Of a stretch of 64,000 nucleotides of DNA, positions 48,522 through 64,000 are shown in pieces. The position numbers were made by a program, and so were the translations under genes. How positions within the stretch are numbered: the stretch's first letter is position 1; the number at the start of each line of letters is the position of its first letter. Origin of the DNA: Muricea muricata (Eukaryota > Cnidaria > Anthozoa > Malacalcyonacea > Plexauridae). The notes beneath the pieces were generated by a model. That model made no database searches and was not told the origin of the DNA. It was given only the letters and a program-made list of their open reading frames with translations. Location of the stretch: positions 6,877,428 through 6,941,427 of the forward strand of contig OY979717.1 in assembly GCA_963855995.1 (NCBI GenBank), in the 5' to 3' direction.

Positions 48522-49350
48522 TTTGAAGAACTGATATAAACACGTGTTGGTATAAACAAAATTAACCCCAGATGTACCATTGATGTTCCTGTGATCCAAC
48601 TGTGTCCCTGCTGCTTTATATATGCGAAACAACAAAATGGCCTCCAATTTTTTTCAAATTTGTCAAACGCCCCTGCCCCGGGACTGTTTTGATGGTCAAA
48701 TTCCCCATTCATGGGATATACTTTCTCGTCAAATCCCGCCCCCTTGCCCGGCCTCCCCCCCCTGCCGGCTAACATTGATAGGTGCATTACCGTACCCAAA
48801 TAACGTCAGTGTGCGATGGCGTGATCAGTTTCTCGTTCTTTTATAATATGTTTTGATGGCGTATGTATTTCGTAATTCCTAGAGTACTGACTACGGTACG
48901 ATAAAGTGTAAAATTTCCAAACAGAAAAAGATTTCGACTGTTGTTATTACGATGCCTCCTCTAGTGTTATTTATAATGTCTATGCCTGGGATTGCCTGGG
49001 TGGGTGGCTGTTGCTATGGGTAGTTCGTGCATGCCCAAGCGCGTGGAAAGTTCGCGTAATTCGAGATTTTTTCGCGATACATTCGATGATTTACATACTT
49101 TTTGAAAGTAATAATACTTAATTAATTTAGCAAACATTAATTTCACGCTATTCTGTCAACTAAGAGTGCTACGTGTTTCTCATGGATTGATTGATAGAGT
49201 TTTTTGACTGTCCGTGAATGAATTTATGAATGTCTGCGATTAAAATACCGGTGGTCACCGGTCACGCGCGAAGTTAAGAAACGTGTCTTGAGTTGACGTG
49301 GCAATATACAAATTATGTTCATTCATAGAACACAATCATGACATGGTAAA

Positions 49351-54785
<5,435 letters not shown>

Positions 54786-55888
54786 TATGTTGTACTAATA
54801 GCATGATGCTATATTATCAAATTACTAACTAAAAATATAGAGGAAAAGATTATGTGGTTTTCTATATGGCAAGGAATTTTCTAATTGTTGTACTGTTGTA
54901 CACTTACGAAACTTAATATTTGGTGCATGTAATTCTAGAGCATTTACTTTATTTGATAATTCTTGAGGTTTTTCATAGAAAGGAAAAACAAATAATATGA
55001 TCATTCATCTTCGCCTGTTACGTTCTTGCCACGAGAACATAAAATCCATATTTCCGCGGCATTGTGAAATCTTCTGCTATTATATGGATTTATCTACAGT
55101 CATGACACAAAAAAGGACATTTAGCTATGTTAGAATCTTCCATTAAATAAAATATTCTAGAACACAGAAATGTCTGCAAAATAAGTCTGCAAAAATGGAA
55201 ACGGAAACGGTACAAATTACGACGGAAATATCGACGAAATAATTTTATAATGCACGCGATTTTGCCATGTTGAATTCATAAAAAAGAATACTAGAGTTTG
55301 TTAGCCTGACTTGATCGTTTAGCTTTGTTTTTAAATAAAATATAGTCAGTACTTGAATGGAGTTTAAAACAATTTGAATTTTTCTGTGCGCACAAGCATG
55401 CTGGTGAAAAGCAGCCTTAGCAAGTCCTGCACAGTCATGACCTTTATTCATAAGCTAACTGCTAAACCAACTGGCTTAAATTCTGATATAAGATTTGAAG
55501 ATTCTTAAATTCTAATACGAAGATTTAGTATCATTACTTCTTGTTTGTTATTAACTTTAGTTTGATGAATGCAAACAGCTTTGCAGCTTTTATTCTCATT
55601 AACAAATCGTCTGCGAAATGACATCACCAAAATTTTCGTTGTTTCCGTTGATTACGTCGTTGATTACGTCGTTTCCACCATTTCGGTTCCGTTTTTCACA
55701 AAGTTAAAGATCCAAAAAGTCCTATTTAGAAAAGACTCCCCCGGTAAGTTTTTTGAGACGATAAAACATTTGTTTTTGTGTTTTATTTTGCATGGCGTTT
55801 CCTATTTTTTCAGCCCTGCGTATATTTCGATCAAACATAATTATAGCATTTCATGTTCTAAACGCTTATTGATTGTGAGCCGTGTTCA
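54786..55888. other. Non-coding, 3' side of the transporter gene
   Basis: No gene seen. Candidate polyadenylation-type AT-rich sequence follows the stop. Upstream, inside the last intron, a C run of 18 lies at about 54391-54408. Confidence 0.4.
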
Positions 55889-56425
55889 TATTTATCATTT
55901 ATATACCCGGAGCGAGGGGGATTCAGTGAAATATTTCCTGAAGTGAAATATCACTGAATCCCCCGAGCGGAGGGTCTATAAATGATATATTATACCGAAA
56001 ATCAAAAACTTCCGTAAGAATAAACTTTTAAGTTTTTCAAGTTGAACATACCTTCGTGAATATGATGCTCTAAAATACAAAATAGTCAGTTCTTTGTTTA
56101 TTTTTATAACGAAAAGTACAGAAAATTCCTTTTAATTTTTTAAATATTTGTGTTTTCAACGTCCTTGTCCTCCAAAATATTTTATAATTCTTCGTGAAGT
56201 TAATCAAACTTTTCGCACATTCCGCCATTTTTGTTTACGAAAACTTGCCAATCTGTGCTTGCGTGTACAAGCGTTGTTATGACAGCGTGAGATATTTACT
56301 GAATCTCACTTTAAAAGTGAGATTCAGTGGTATCTCACTTTAAAAGTGAGATTCAGTGAGAAATCACCTCATCACGTGGTAGCAATACGATATTTTGATT
56401 GGACAATTTGAATTTGAGGTATAAC
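55889..56425. repeat. Hairpin-rich repeat family E, copy 1
   Basis: Begins with a long hairpin (TTTATATACCCGGAGCGAGG ... CCGAGCGGAGGGTCTATAAA), followed by about 300 bp shared with 61939-62678. It ends with two adjacent hairpins, each ACTGAATCTCAC / GTGAGATTCAGT around TTTAAAA. Ends in GAGGTATA. Non-coding. Confidence 0.75.
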
Positions 56426-56495
56426 ATAAGCTTATGTCAACCCGGAAAATTTCCCGTCACTCTTCTGTTGAAGTAATTTTATATTTTTTGTCCTA

Positions 56496-58093
56496 CAGTG
56501 CGACCCATGGTATTAGTTTTATAAGATATTTATGCCGTACGTATTCAAAATGAGCAGTGCTATTTATTAAAACTTACGAACATCAAAACAATGTTGTGAG
56601 AAGATAGATCCTGGTGATGTTGATATTTGATGTTAGTCACATGACTAAAAAATATGGTGTTGTTCCATATTTGAGGTGGACCGCGCTATTAGTTTCAAAG
56701 TATGATCAGACTATAAGACGTCGTTTTTAACTTAATTGGAAGAGGAAACGACATTCTTTAACCAAAAACAGGATAGGTAACAACAAGAGAAATTTTTAGT
56801 TAGAAAATAAACAAACTTGGTGTCATGCTTGAAGGATTTTTCAAAGAATACGTGGAACGGAAGAAAAGTGAGATTCTGGATTTATTAAATGGATAAGAAT
56901 GGGAGGTATTAGAGGTTTGACGGAACACTGGTCGTAAATTATCATGATCAACGTCTGTCGACATTTTGAGAAAGTTTGCTTTGCCATATATCTTCAAAAT
57001 TGGCAATGATGGATTCCTGGTAAGCAATAATAATTCTAAAAGTACCTCCACTGGTGTCGTGGAATAAACGTTCGGAACTGAATTGAGGCCAAAAATGCTT
57101 AAAAGCACAACGAAAGTTTGTCTCTTTGACAGGCAGACGAAATCAGCATGATAAAGCTTGGAAAATGCATGCATGGGTTAGATTATTGATATTTAATTAA
57201 TAATCGGAGTTATTGACTCCTATTATAATTAATAATAGGAGTCAATAAAAAAGTGGTAAAGTTCCGCTGGTAACAGCGGAAATAGGGATCAGAGGTCTCT
57301 TTTGCACATTTAGGCACATATGAAGACATGTTGGTCGCTAATAATACGGATCTAAATAATCGTTCTACCACTTCTTTGGCAGGTACCTAAAGCCATTCAG
57401 CAGAAGTTCCTTTTCCCCGCATGCATTAGGGCATTATCATGTTGATCTCGAATTGTCTGTCAAAACATGAAAATTCCGTTGTGCTTTCATGCACTTTTCG
57501 CTTAATCCAGTTTCAAACGTTTCTTCCATGGCAGTAGTTAAGGTCTATTTTTGGAATCATTATTGCTTACCAGGAATCCATCATTGCTAGTTTTGAAGAT
57601 ATATGGCAAACCAAACTTTCTCAAAATATTGACAGACGTTGATCATGATAATTTACGAACAGTTCTCCTTCAAACGCCTAATACCTCCCATTCTTATCCA
57701 TTTAAGAAGTCCAGAATCCCTCTTTTCCTCCGTTCCACGTATTCTTTGAAAAATCCTCAAACTGTGACAACAAGTTCGTTTATTTTGTTAACTAAAACAT
57801 TATCTTGTTGTTACCAATGCTGTTTTTGGTTGAAGAATGTCCTTTGCACTTCTAATTAAGTTAAAAACGACGTCCTGTCGTGTTATCATATTGTTGAAAC
57901 TAATAGCGTGGTCCACCTCAAATATGGAACAAAGCCGTATTTTTTCAGTCGTGTGACAAGCATCAAATATCAACATCGCGAGGATCTTCTCACAACATTG
58001 TTTTGATGTTTGTAAGTTTTAATGAATAGCACTGCTCATTTTGAATACGTACGGCATAAATATCATATAAAACTAATACCATGGGTCGCACTG
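56496..58093. mobile_element. TA-flanked long-arm foldback element
   Basis: The ends CAGTGCGACCCATGGTATTA and complement, bordered by TA at both sides (56494-56495, 58094-58095), extend into arms of about 600-700 bp that are inverted, imperfect copies of each other. The centre carries a small hairpin (TTATTGACTCCTATTATAAT). Matching open frames on the two arms (LLLTRNPSLPILKIYGKANF and LLLTRNPSLLVLKIYGKPNF) are mirror images of the same sequence. Mariner-type ends are inferred from TA and CAGTGCG; no transposase is recognised. Confidence 0.7.
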
Positions 58094-58323
58094 TATATTA
58101 AAAAAATTTCTACATTTTTCCGTACTGATATACAATTGCATCAACACTCGTGGAAATTGGAAAAACTTGAAATTTTTTGAAGATTTTGAGAGCATATTTT
58201 CTCGTTTTTCTAATTATGTTTATTATATAATTGATATAACTATATCAACAAGGCCTAGGTAACTGTTTTATATTTCTTACGTCTAAATGGTAGTAGCTCA
58301 ACATAAGCAAACAATAGAGATAC

Positions 58324-60540
58324 CAGGGGCGGATCTAGAATTTTTCCTCAGTAGTTTCCAATTTTTTTATTGTAACATTAGGGTCCCCCCCCTGGAGGAC
58401 ATTTCCTAACCCCCACTAAAAACAAAAAAGTATTCATTGAAACAACAATACTTTAATTGAAGATAAATCTATACCTTCGTTAACAACATTTGTCAGACAA
58501 GACCATGCAAATATGATGTATTTAATATGTGTCTCTATATACCAAAAAGATAAATCAGTACAAAATTCATTCCTGTTGAACTACTGTAGTGTTGGAGTAA
58601 ATTTGCGATAGATTTGTGTGTTAGATCACTGAATAAGTACAGCTGATTTATATAAAAAAATTTCAAACTTGCCCCTTATTCGATGGAGATTGTTGACAAA
58701 TGTTACCAGCATTATAAGAACTGTATAGACTTATCTCTAATGGTTTTTGCAACATCCACCTCAATACCACAGCCAGCCAAAAGATGAGTAAAGTCAGTAA
58801 ACTTCATTGCAGTTACAAAAATACTGATTAACAGTATGAACTACATAAAGTTATACCTGACATCTCAGTCTGTTTCTTTTAAAAATCATTAATAACAGCA
58901 ACAGCAAGTAATCTTAGAGATGATAAAATGAATAATAAATACATGAAAAATAAACACCATAATAATTAAAGATAATTAAACTTTATTATGAGTAAAATAA
59001 AGATTATGTATTTAGCTGCATATGGTGTAAAATGTATACCTGATATTTTCCTGGTAGACAGCTAAGGATCAACAATGCGAAGGGATGCACATAACAACAG
59101 AGAGTCCATGAGAACAAATGTCAGCAAATAAAGGGAAGCAAATGCATGTGTAGCAAATTGATACCGGCTGTACTGTTCACTGTCAGTTTAAGCATTAAAA
59201 AATCCAGACAGTTCATAACTCACAAGTACTCTAGAAACAGTAGTGAATTCGTCACCAAAGCAATGTATCTAATCTTTCAAGATATTTGCCATCCTCATTC
59301 TTCTGGGCTGTAGGTTGGAATAAATCAATGAGTTCATTGAGATCCAGCTTAATCTCTGAATGAGTGTTCCATGAGTGCTAATCCATTTAGTCTACCATGG
59401 CTCATTGTGTTCCTCAAATAGCTTTTTAGGTTTCGAAGAGTTGAAATAGATCTTTCACAATCACAACTTGAGGATTCATCCTCGAATAGTTGCCAATACT
59501 TGTATCTTTGTCAATGAATTTTATTAAGGCACTACTTAGTCTGTCAGGATACTTCTTCTTTTGCTTTCTTTTCATTCCACAATCTCTCCCACAGGATTAA
59601 TTCTGCTTCTAAGCCAGCTATGTTTGGTATGTCTTGATTGTAGCTCTCACAAAATTCTCTTACATTATTTTTCCAATCCTAGGGTTGTCCAAGCAAAATT
59701 GATGGAATTATTGACAATCCTTTATAGCAAATATGTACTTGAGCTTGAAATCTGATGCCAAGTTGTTGAATTTGCATGGTCCAAGAACACTCTTGTCAAA
59801 TTTATATTGTAATACTGCTCTGGTGCTGCAGCTGGAGCACTGGTTCGACGAATTTATCTGTGAAGTATCATTGGCATGGTTGGATCAATTTGAATACTCC
59901 CCGCTAATTCAACTGCTTCTGTGTATAGTGAATGATGCGCGCAAAATGATCGTAACTCCAATGTATTAGAAAGAGCACTAGTATTCTTCTCAGTATAAAT
60001 ATTTCGAATGTATCGATCACAATTATTGAAATCACACTTATTATAACTAGCGTGTGCTAGCGTTGTTTCAAGAGAGTGTAGTAACAAAACAGAGGTCACA
60101 GGGTTGTAGGCTTGGGTATTTATACTTTTCTCGGTAGTTTCCTCAGTAGTTTCCGACCAATCAGGCCTCGAGGCTCAGTAGTTTCCAAATGAACCTTGCT
60201 GACGCAGTAGTTTCCAAAGCAAATTTTGCTGACGCAGTAGTTTCCAATCGCCATATATGGAAACCTCAGTAGTTTCCTAATAGTTTCCTTATAAACGCGA
60301 GTGTTTCCCACTGGTTCCCAGTTTCCCAGCAGGAAAATGCGATGAAAAGCAGCGAAATTTGCGCGAAATTTTTAAAAAATCGTTCAAAAAATGGCCAGAA
60401 ATACGATATTTGAGAAGAATATTTTGTATTATATTTATTTTGGTGAAGATTCTTAAACTGACAGAGGTGATTAAAATTTCTTGTCGAAAAATTCTCAGTA
60501 GTTTCCGGAAACTACGGAAACTACCCTAGATCCGCCCCTG
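58324..60540 (-). mobile_element. Decayed hAT transposon with 5-bp TSD
   Basis: TIRs CAGGGGCGGATCTAG and complement, flanked by GATAC on both sides (58319-58323, 60541-60545). On the minus strand about 59365-59480 encodes a hAT C-terminal dimerisation segment (CERSISTLRNLKSYLRNTMS, then GRLNGLALM) ending at a stop. Upstream coding is broken. The motif CAGTAGTTTCC recurs many times near the right end (60130-60510) and once near the left, resembling subterminal transposase-binding repeats. A group of hAT elements with 5-bp duplications (hAT5) is known and would fit. Confidence 0.8.
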
Positions 60541-60846
60541 GATACAACAGCAAAATGACGAACGATGCAAAATTGACCCAAGCATCTATGCACAGACAAC
60601 AATCTTTACACGGAAGCCAGGCAGTATAATAATTCTCGTGTGTCGTCAGATGCTACTATTTTAATTTCTTTGAGTTAATCAAAATTAAGATAGCTAGAGT
60701 ATTATGATTGATATTTAAATATAACATATGCATGCAATGTTAATATCAGTAATACAATGCAACCCTATTTTTAGCTTGCGTATGTTGATCATGTCAGTTG
60801 AAAGAGTGCACTTTGATTGTTATAATCAGCAAGCTTTGGTAAAACG

Positions 60847-61827
60847 TTGTTCAATTGTTCACTTGTGAAAAATATAATGGATGGAACAAACGCAACTGGT
60901 CATGAGCACCTTCCATCAACAGGATCTTTCATTGCAATCATTTGCTTTTCCTGTGTATGCATAATTGTTGGCATCTTGGGAAATGCCGGAGTAGTAGTTT
61001 ATAACGTCTCCATGAATCACTCGAAAACGCCAACAACATATTTCGTTATAAATCTAGCAATTTCTGATATCTTAGTCTGTTTGACATTTTTTCCTCCTTG
61101 GATATTCGAGTATATATCGATACTGACTAATGGTCATGATAGTGGTCATGAAACTATTTGTAAAATTGGTGTGACTGCTTCATTTACGAGCATTTCGCTC
61201 TCTATTGCAAACCTTTTAGCCATTCACATAGACAGATTAATATACATAGCAAAACCGCTGAAATATCCTTGGATAGTGACTTGGAAAAGAACCTACATAT
61301 TCTCAATACTAATATGGTTTGTAACAATCGTGAATGCAAGTGTTGTTTATTTCAATGCAAAAGGAATATCTGGCCATGGACAAAGTATTTTTTGTACACT
61401 GGTAAATCAATCTTTGGAAACGTTCCTAGCAATCTTTAACATTTATTTGCCATTTATTGGGGTTTTCTTCTTAAATTATAAAATCTATAAGGTAGCAAAG
61501 TCCCAGAGGAGGAAAATAAGAGGAGAAAACTGCGCAGTAGGGACTCAAAATGGCGTGGAAAGCAGAAAACATTTACAAGAGATGAAAACGATAAAAACAT
61601 TTACCATTGTACTTGGTGTGTTGATTGCCTTTATTATTCCTTTTTTAATAATTACCATTATACGACGGTATATTTGTAAAGGATTTTGTGTTCCCAGCAC
61701 TGTGGTAATGTTTTTTTCAGTACTTGTAGTTTTAAATTCTGTAATGAATCCAATAATATACAGTGCACGAAATAAAGGATACAGGATTGTATATCGACAA
61801 TTGTTTGCTAAGATATGTGGAAGATAA
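60847..61827 (+). CDS. Class A (rhodopsin-like) G-protein-coupled receptor, intronless (326 aa)
   Basis: Seven hydrophobic segments at about 30-52, 63-87, 103-127, 147-166, 190-212, 250-272 and 284-306. Family landmarks: GNAGVVVYN in TM1, NLAISDILVCL in TM2, Cys103 before TM3 and a Cys in loop 2 (SIFCTL), DRLIYI in place of DRY at the end of TM3, and NSVMNPIIYSARN (NPxxY) in TM7. TM6 has AFIIP in place of the usual CWxP. The N-terminus has a NAT glycosylation site. A second Met at 60877 (MDGTNATG), with better context, may be the true start. It is an intronless plasma-membrane receptor of the kind expanded in cnidarians and other invertebrates; the ligand cannot be told. The start lies 306 bp from the hAT end. 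Confidence 0.85.
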   Translation: MFNCSLVKNIMDGTNATGHEHLPSTGSFIAIICFSCVCIIVGILGNAGVVVYNVSMNHSKTPTTYFVINLAISDILVCLTFFPPWIFEYISILTNGHDSGHETICKIGVTASFTSISLSIANLLAIHIDRLIYIAKPLKYPWIVTWKRTYIFSILIWFVTIVNASVVYFNAKGISGHGQSIFCTLVNQSLETFLAIFNIYLPFIGVFFLNYKIYKVAKSQRRKIRGENCAVGTQNGVESRKHLQEMKTIKTFTIVLGVLIAFIIPFLIITIIRRYICKGFCVPSTVVMFFSVLVVLNSVMNPIIYSARNKGYRIVYRQLFAKICGR

Positions 61828-61938
61828 AACGAATGTATATAGCTAGTGAAATGAATGTACAAGCTGGACTAAATACCGTTTATAGCATTTTAACCAAAGG
61901 TATACTTACTGGTTCGTACTTTAAAAAACAAAAATGTA

Positions 61939-62678
61939 TATTTATCACTTATATACCCGGAGCGAGGGGGATTCAGTGAAATATTTCCTGAAGTGATGAT
62001 ATTTCCCGAGGGCTTTAGCCCGAGGGAAATATCATCACTGAAGGAAATATTTCATTGAATCCCCCGAGCGGAGGGTCTATAAATGATATATTATACCGAA
62101 AATCAAAAACTTCCGTAAGAATAAACTTTTAAGTTCTTTAAGTTGAACATACCTTCGTGAATACGATGCTCTAAAATACAAAATAACCAGTTTTTTGTTT
62201 ATTTTGGAAATTTTACACTTTACCGTACCGTAGTCAGTACTCTAGGAATTACGAAATACATACGCCATCAAAACATATTATAAAAGAACGAGAAACTGAT
62301 CACGCCATCGCACACTGACGTTATTTGGGTACGGTAAAGTGTAAAGTACCCTTTATTTTTATAACGAAAAGTACAGAAAATTCCTTTTAATTTTTTAAAT
62401 ATTTGTGTTTTCAACGTCTTTGTCCTCCAAAATACTTTATAATTCTTCGTGAAGTTCATCAAACTTTTCGCACATTCCGCCATTTTTGTTTACGAAAACT
62501 TGCCAATCTGTGCTTGCGTGTACAAGCGTTGCCATGACAGCGTGCGATATTTACTGTATCTCACTTTAAAAGTGAGATACAGTGGTATCTCACTTTAAAA
62601 GTGAGATACAGTGAGAAATCACCTCATCACGTGGTAGAAATACGATATTTTGATTGGACAATTTGAATTTGAGGTATA
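61939..62678. repeat. Hairpin-rich repeat family E, copy 2, with MITE insertion
   Basis: Same repeat as 55889-56425, but the first hairpin is longer (an added GATGATATTTCCCGAGGGCT and complement), and the paired hairpins near 62550-62612 read ACTGTATCTCAC / GTGAGATACAGT. Interrupted by the MITE at 62206-62351. Confidence 0.75.
62206..62351. mobile_element. Intact MITE, 146 bp, TSD TTTATTTT
   Basis: TIRs GGAAATTTTACACTTTACCG and complement GGGTACTTTACACTTTACCG. Exact 8-bp duplication TTTATTTT (62198-62205, 62352-62359). Repeat copy 1 at about 56094 supplies the unoccupied target (TGTTTATTTTTATAACG). It is the same family as the MITE split at 42390-48918. Confidence 0.9.
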
Positions 62679-64000
62679 GTATATGCACTAATCACGATAA
62701 GGTCATGCACTCACGGCATGAAAAACAATAAGCTAGTATTAAAATAAAAAGCATTGAAGCAATGAACAAATTATATCGACTTAAAGCTATTCTGGATCGT
62801 CGTCTAGACTCTAGAGATCTCATAGTACTCCTTTGTCTATGTCTTTGAAATTCAATAGCAAAATCCAGCTATCATCAGTAAGTGCTTTCTATTTATTTCT
62901 TATATTCACGAGGACAGACACTGCATGGCGGTATACTAAGCTTAAACAGGAGACAGTCATTGTACGGTAACATAGAACTGCGTGCATACTTTTTAATTTA
63001 ACAAGACATGAAAAGTAAGTTGTTGAATGCCTAAAAATTGCGTTGATCAGTTCAACCTTATTCAACATCATGATCACACAGCTTGCATAATTCTTATTAA
63101 AAACGTTGAAGTGCATGCTAGACATTTAATTGACATATGCCGTCACACCTATTTAATTTAAATGAAATATACACTTTTATTATGGTGTAATTAAAACTGC
63201 GGATTAACCTTTTTGAATCATACAAGTCATATGCAAATGTATGAATTTTTATTAAAATTTCCTAGAACTGACAGCACATATTTTTTTTGTTTTTGTTATT
63301 CTGGTGCGTGCAACATCAAAAAATAAAATACTCTTGGTGTCAATGACTGTAGATATTGCAGCATCGGTTCACAAGATCTTTTCTAATTGAACAAAGGTTC
63401 TGCCGTTATTAAAATTTAAAGGCTTTGTTTGTCGGCAAAACAAAATTGAAATGAGCCTATGAAAAAAAAAACGAGCAGGTGATACATAACTCAGTGGGGG
63501 GGGGGGGGGAGAGAACTTTGGCTTCAGCTTTTCTTAAAGGCCAGCCTGAGAGCAAATAGACATTCTTTAAATAAAACTCAACATCCAGCCAAATGCTTTA
63601 CTCAAGCAGTCAAACCAGATCGAAGTCATTTTATTAATTCACATCCTGTTTAGTGGTTTGTTTCAAGTTGTTTTCCAGATGTCATGCATGAGCTCTTTTT
63701 GTGGTCAACTGCAATAGCTAGAATAGATCTATACTTGCATTTCTCGCCAATAAATTCCCAATTGTTGATTGGGTTATTACAATTCCATGACACGCGTAAT
63801 ACACGCTCGAAATAGAAAGAACCAATCAAATTCATCGTTCTTTTAAGGTGGAATCATGGAAATATAATCGTTCATTGATCCCAGTCAATTTCTTGGTCAA
63901 ATTTGTGATAAGACTGAAAGGTGTATTCGTGTGCGAAACATAGTAACTCGTATTTCAAATGATCTTGGTAAAGTTTAAATTGTTAAAGGATTTATGTTGT
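62679..64000. other. Non-coding, no gene seen
   Basis: Short frames only. A G run of about 13 lies near 63497. Nothing else recognised up to the window end. Confidence 0.4.

Larger units (their letters stand above)
42407..48786. mobile_element. 6.38-kb DNA transposon with TDP-43-NTD-like protein and DDE/PHD protein
   Basis: Perfect 40-bp TIRs (42407-42446, 48747-48786) begin TGCACCTATCAATGTTAGCC and include an 8-G run. They are flanked by TTA on both sides (42404-42406, 48787-48789). The intact MITE copy at 62206-62351 shows the uninterrupted sequence with a single TTA (ACACTTTACCGTACCC), which fixes both the borders and the 3-bp TSD. Two minus-strand genes lie inside, 46513-48521 and 42705-45944. 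A 3-bp TTA TSD is known for PIF/Harbinger, but the 1079-aa protein does not look like a Harbinger transposase to me, so the superfamily is left open. Confidence 0.9.
42390..48918. mobile_element. MITE (GGGTACTTTACACTTTACCG family), split by the 6.38-kb element
   Basis: The left piece (42390-42406) and right piece (48787-48918) together match the intact MITE at 62206-62351. The flanks AAACCGAA (42382-42389) and AAACAGAA (48919-48926) match 7 of 8, consistent with an 8-bp TSD. It lies in the right arm of element A. Confidence 0.85.
29079..48984. mobile_element. Element A: outermost transposon of the nest, 19.9 kb with insertions
   Basis: The left end CATAGAGATTATAAATAACA (29079) and the right end, complement CATAGACATTATAAATAACA (ending 48984), are inverted copies. 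They are bordered by an identical 8-bp duplication CCTGGGAT (29071-29078 and 48985-48992). Further matching blocks occur on both arms: CAAATTCAAGTCCCGGATG on the left against CAATTTGTCCC-type sequence near 42310 on the right, and an inner block TTGCTAAGG...CAGAGTACTATACAGAGG. Subtracting the insertions delimited below leaves about 3.4 kb. An 8-bp TSD fits hAT-like or related superfamilies; no transposase of its own is recognised. Confidence 0.8.

Overview
The window is eukaryotic, AT-rich, intron-bearing DNA from a marine invertebrate. An anthozoan cnidarian is my best guess; this is an inference from gene style and repeat content, because no single marker gene settles it. About six host genes can be supported: a short coiled-coil protein on the minus strand with seven small exons (about 1.1-7.0 kb); an intronless forkhead gene of FoxD type (19.0-19.9 kb); an intronless ankyrin-repeat protein (25.6-26.8 kb, minus); an SLC35E1-type nucleotide-sugar/triose-phosphate-family transporter spread over seven exons, one of them apparently only 5 nt long (49.4-54.8 kb); and an intronless class A GPCR (60.8-61.8 kb).

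Most of the rest is transposon-derived. The main feature is a nest of DNA transposons filling 29.1-49.0 kb, and nearly every layer can be delimited by its own target-site duplication (TSD). Outermost is element A (TSD CCTGGGAT, native length about 3.4 kb). It has taken in a 271-bp MITE (TSD GATGTCCC), a short relative of itself called D (TSD NTTTTAGA), element B (TSD AGTACTAT) and a 146-bp-type MITE (TSD AAACNGAA). B has been split by a 7.84-kb element with 57-bp perfect terminal inverted repeats (TIRs), a candidate 9-bp TSD ATAAATCCG, a five-exon DUF6589-like transposase gene and, convergent to it, a two-exon RecQ-type helicase gene. The MITE has been split by a 6.38-kb element with 40-bp perfect TIRs and a 3-bp TSD (TTA). 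The empty form of that last site is preserved in an intact MITE copy at 62.2 kb.

The 6.38-kb element is the best candidate for an undescribed system. One gene encodes a 366-aa protein whose N-terminus looks like the N-terminal oligomerisation domain of TDP-43, followed by a coiled coil. The other encodes a 1079-aa protein with a DDE-type RNase-H-like core, a homeodomain-like helix and a C-terminal PHD finger. I cannot place it in a named transposon superfamily.

Other mobile DNA includes a Penelope-like element with a GIY-YIG domain and hammerhead-ribozyme-like motifs (4.0-5.9 kb, inside an intron of the coiled-coil gene), a second palindromic Penelope-type remnant beside a TA microsatellite (14.4-14.8 kb), a decayed hAT element with a 5-bp TSD (58.3-60.5 kb), a long-arm TA-flanked foldback element (56.5-58.1 kb), and two copies of a hairpin-rich repeat (55.9 and 61.9 kb). 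Stretches between these are unique-looking non-coding DNA in which I see no gene.
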